Part shown: one piece after another, positions 62,541 to 64,000 of the stretch
How the letters are laid out: every line of letters begins with the position of its first letter
How positions within the stretch are numbered: the stretch's first letter is position 1
Assembly: GCF_965263005.1 (NCBI RefSeq)
Contig: NZ_OZ253579.1
Span: 806,001 to 870,000 of the forward strand
From: Rariloculus sp965263005
GTDB lineage: Bacteria; Pseudomonadota; Gammaproteobacteria; Steroidobacterales; Rariloculaceae
DNA length: 64,000 nucleotides
Direction: 5' to 3'
Made by a program: the position numbers and the translations under genes
Notes under the pieces: model-generated
The model's database searches: none
What the model was told of the DNA's origin: nothing
Seen by the model: the letters and a program-made list of their open reading frames with translations, nothing else

Positions 62541-63797
62541 TTATTCATCGAGCGGTGGTGCCTGCTTTTGCAAGCGTGTAACAAAGTCGCACAGCGAACC
62601 GATGACCCTGCGTTCCTTGCCAGTCAAAACTGCGAGCGGAAGTTCGATTTCCTTGTCCTTTCGAGTGATGCGCACTTGATTTTCTCCCCATTCCTCGAAA
62701 AGTCCCGCCAGTTCGCTCTCTAGGCGTGGCGCAAGTGTCGGATTGTCCCATCGCTTTCGAATTGGGTTCCCGACGTTTGGAAGATGCGCGTAAATGCGGC
62801 CTTTTGCAGATACAACAACCAAGGGAAGAATCCTGCTGCTTGAAATGGGATCCAAGAAACGAATTGAGAAGCCAGCTGTTTGCCACTCAACAATGAGCAC
62901 TTCCTGGCGATCCAGCAGGCGGAGCAACTCCTCCACCACTCGGACCGAATCGATACCGCCGTTCTTATGTTCCTCCAATTGACTCAAGAACTGTGTTGCA
63001 TCCAGGGAGACCCGGTTTCCCGATGCCGCTCGCCCCTCGGCATCGGGCCTTGGAGCTTCGACGCGTACGTCTGGTCTGTGATTTGAATCGAAAATGACCC
63101 TGACCGTGGCTCGCTGTATTTCGGCAGTTCTTGCCATGGTTGATGGAATGATCAAGTACTTGCGTCCGTCGGCCGAATACACGCGGAGTTCAACAAGAGC
63201 CAATCGAAACATCATGTCCGGTCGACCACCTACTGTCTCTGCCAGATTCTCGGCACGACTGTCTATGCCATCTCCAACGATGAGCAAGATGATCTCCCCA
63301 GCGGCAACCTGATTGTTAACCCGATCTACCCACTCGGCTTCATCTACGTCAGCCGCTATAGCAGCATGAAGCGTTTGCCCTTGCCCGTGCCGATCGCACC
63401 AAAGTTTTTCGACCTTTTCGTAGTCCCAGTCTCTAACGTCTTGAGCGTACTCGATGATCTGAGCTACAACCTCGCGCCTCGCTTGATGATTGCGCCAGAG
63501 TTTGGTCTCGACGACGATGAGGTGCCCCGAACCTGAAATCAAAAGATTATCGATAGAACCACCACCAGCAGTAGCAATTTCTCGCCCCATGGAATGCAGG
63601 TCACCCGCGACCCTCGCGTAGACCTGGCTCACCGGCAGAACGTTTGGAGCCTCATCGATTAACTCCTGAAGCCACTTTTCGGTAATCTCGGATCCAGTGC
63701 GGTCAAGTGGCATCCGCTTCAGTGGTTTGAGACTTCCCCGAATATCGTCCTTTCCAACGAGATAGGGGGTTCCGGTTCTGGTCATGTCCATAGTCAA
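62541..63797 (-). CDS. PD-(D/E)XK nuclease-like protein
   Basis: 418 aa. The motif GGGSIDNLLISGSGHLIVVE, followed by TKLWRN, gives the Asp...Glu-x-Lys core of a restriction-endonuclease-like fold (about residues 80-107), with NHQARREVVAQIIEYAQDVR as the next helix, as in NucS/DUF91 or DUF4268-type nucleases. The C-terminal half (about 250-400) contains VEWQTAGFSIRFLDP and is unrecognised. It starts upstream of a 200-bp non-coding end of the window. Probably defence or repair related from its position; not coupled to the phosphatase-ARH gene (100-bp gap). Confidence 0.7.
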   Translation of the reverse strand: MTMDMTRTGTPYLVGKDDIRGSLKPLKRMPLDRTGSEITEKWLQELIDEAPNVLPVSQVYARVAGDLHSMGREIATAGGGSIDNLLISGSGHLIVVETKLWRNHQARREVVAQIIEYAQDVRDWDYEKVEKLWCDRHGQGQTLHAAIAADVDEAEWVDRVNNQVAAGEIILLIVGDGIDSRAENLAETVGGRPDMMFRLALVELRVYSADGRKYLIIPSTMARTAEIQRATVRVIFDSNHRPDVRVEAPRPDAEGRAASGNRVSLDATQFLSQLEEHKNGGIDSVRVVEELLRLLDRQEVLIVEWQTAGFSIRFLDPISSSRILPLVVVSAKGRIYAHLPNVGNPIRKRWDNPTLAPRLESELAGLFEEWGENQVRITRKDKEIELPLAVLTGKERRVIGSLCDFVTRLQKQAPPLDE

Positions 63798-64000
63798 TTT
63801 CCTGAACGAACTTGCCGATATTCTATAGATGCCATTCGATGTAAATTTTTTGTTATGGGATCGACTCTGTGGCTAGGACTAAGCTCTGGCACGGCGTGCG
63901 GTAATTTACCCGCCGAGCAATGCGGTTGCCGGGGGTAATCGCTCCGACCCCTTGCGCGCGTGGTTGCCTACAATTGCCACTTCATCACCCAGCCGGAACG
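63798..64000. other. Window end without recognisable gene
   Basis: 203 bp upstream of the nuclease gene. AT-rich near 63820-63860, where a promoter for the minus-strand gene could lie; nothing else is recognised. Confidence 0.4.

Noticed and set aside
1..64000. CRISPR arrays, tRNA or rRNA genes
   Set aside because: No regularly spaced repeats and no recognisable tRNA or rRNA segments seen on either strand; a dedicated search (tRNAscan-SE, CRISPRCasFinder) would be decisive.

Overview
The window looks like chromosomal DNA from a GC-rich Gram-negative bacterium, most likely a proteobacterium and plausibly an uncultured marine or host-associated gammaproteobacterium. The evidence is a TonB-dependent receptor, Tat and lipoprotein signals, an outer-membrane DUF5916 protein, periplasmic Moco enzymes, PSD1/DUF1501 proteins and sulfatases. 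The lineage is inference from gene content; no rRNA, tRNA or CRISPR array was seen.

Positions 1-31,500 are mainly metabolic and envelope genes. In order they are: a partial HtrA protease; a PpiC-HupE-AGCS symporter cluster; a Tat-exported molybdenum hydroxylase operon; a MetE-like gene overlapping a DUF6152 gene; a HEPN/MNT pair; a TPR lipoprotein; a PSD1 gene broken by an extra 8-bp repeat, followed by DUF1501; a DUF5916 protein; an epoxide hydrolase-like enzyme; a sulfatase; an MFS transporter; a truncated SSS symporter; a ParDE pair; and an SGNH hydrolase. Next comes a locus holding a second DUF6152 and MetE-like pair plus a deiodinase-like redoxin. That redoxin is read through an in-frame TGA and is probably a selenoprotein.

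Positions 30,800-39,400 hold a GGCT, two of three copies of a DadA-like oxidoreductase (one is only an N-terminal remnant in a repeat of about 360 bp), a TonB receptor frameshifted at a G8 tract, an arylsulfatase lipoprotein, a threonine aldolase and a secreted cupin.

From about 39,800 to the end the window is an accessory, defence-like island. It contains a DUF488 protein; a pRiA4b ORF-3-like protein; a PRTase plus SLOG/HigA-like fusion operon behind a palindromic operator candidate; decayed YHYH and GNAT genes; an IS3-type element; an SMC-like ATPase-McrB-McrC operon whose McrB carries a PUA/EVE-like insert; a NERD remnant; a Cys-rich protein; two copies of a dual-specificity phosphatase-ADP-ribosylglycohydrolase fusion; a 1,294-aa nuclease-RecQ helicase coupled to a coiled-coil membrane protein; and a PD-(D/E)XK-like nuclease. 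The best candidates for undescribed systems are the PRTase-SLOG-HTH operon, the nuclease-RecQ/coiled-coil pair, the ATPase-McrBC operon and the duplicated phosphatase-ARH module. The strongest single-gene observation is the selenoprotein.
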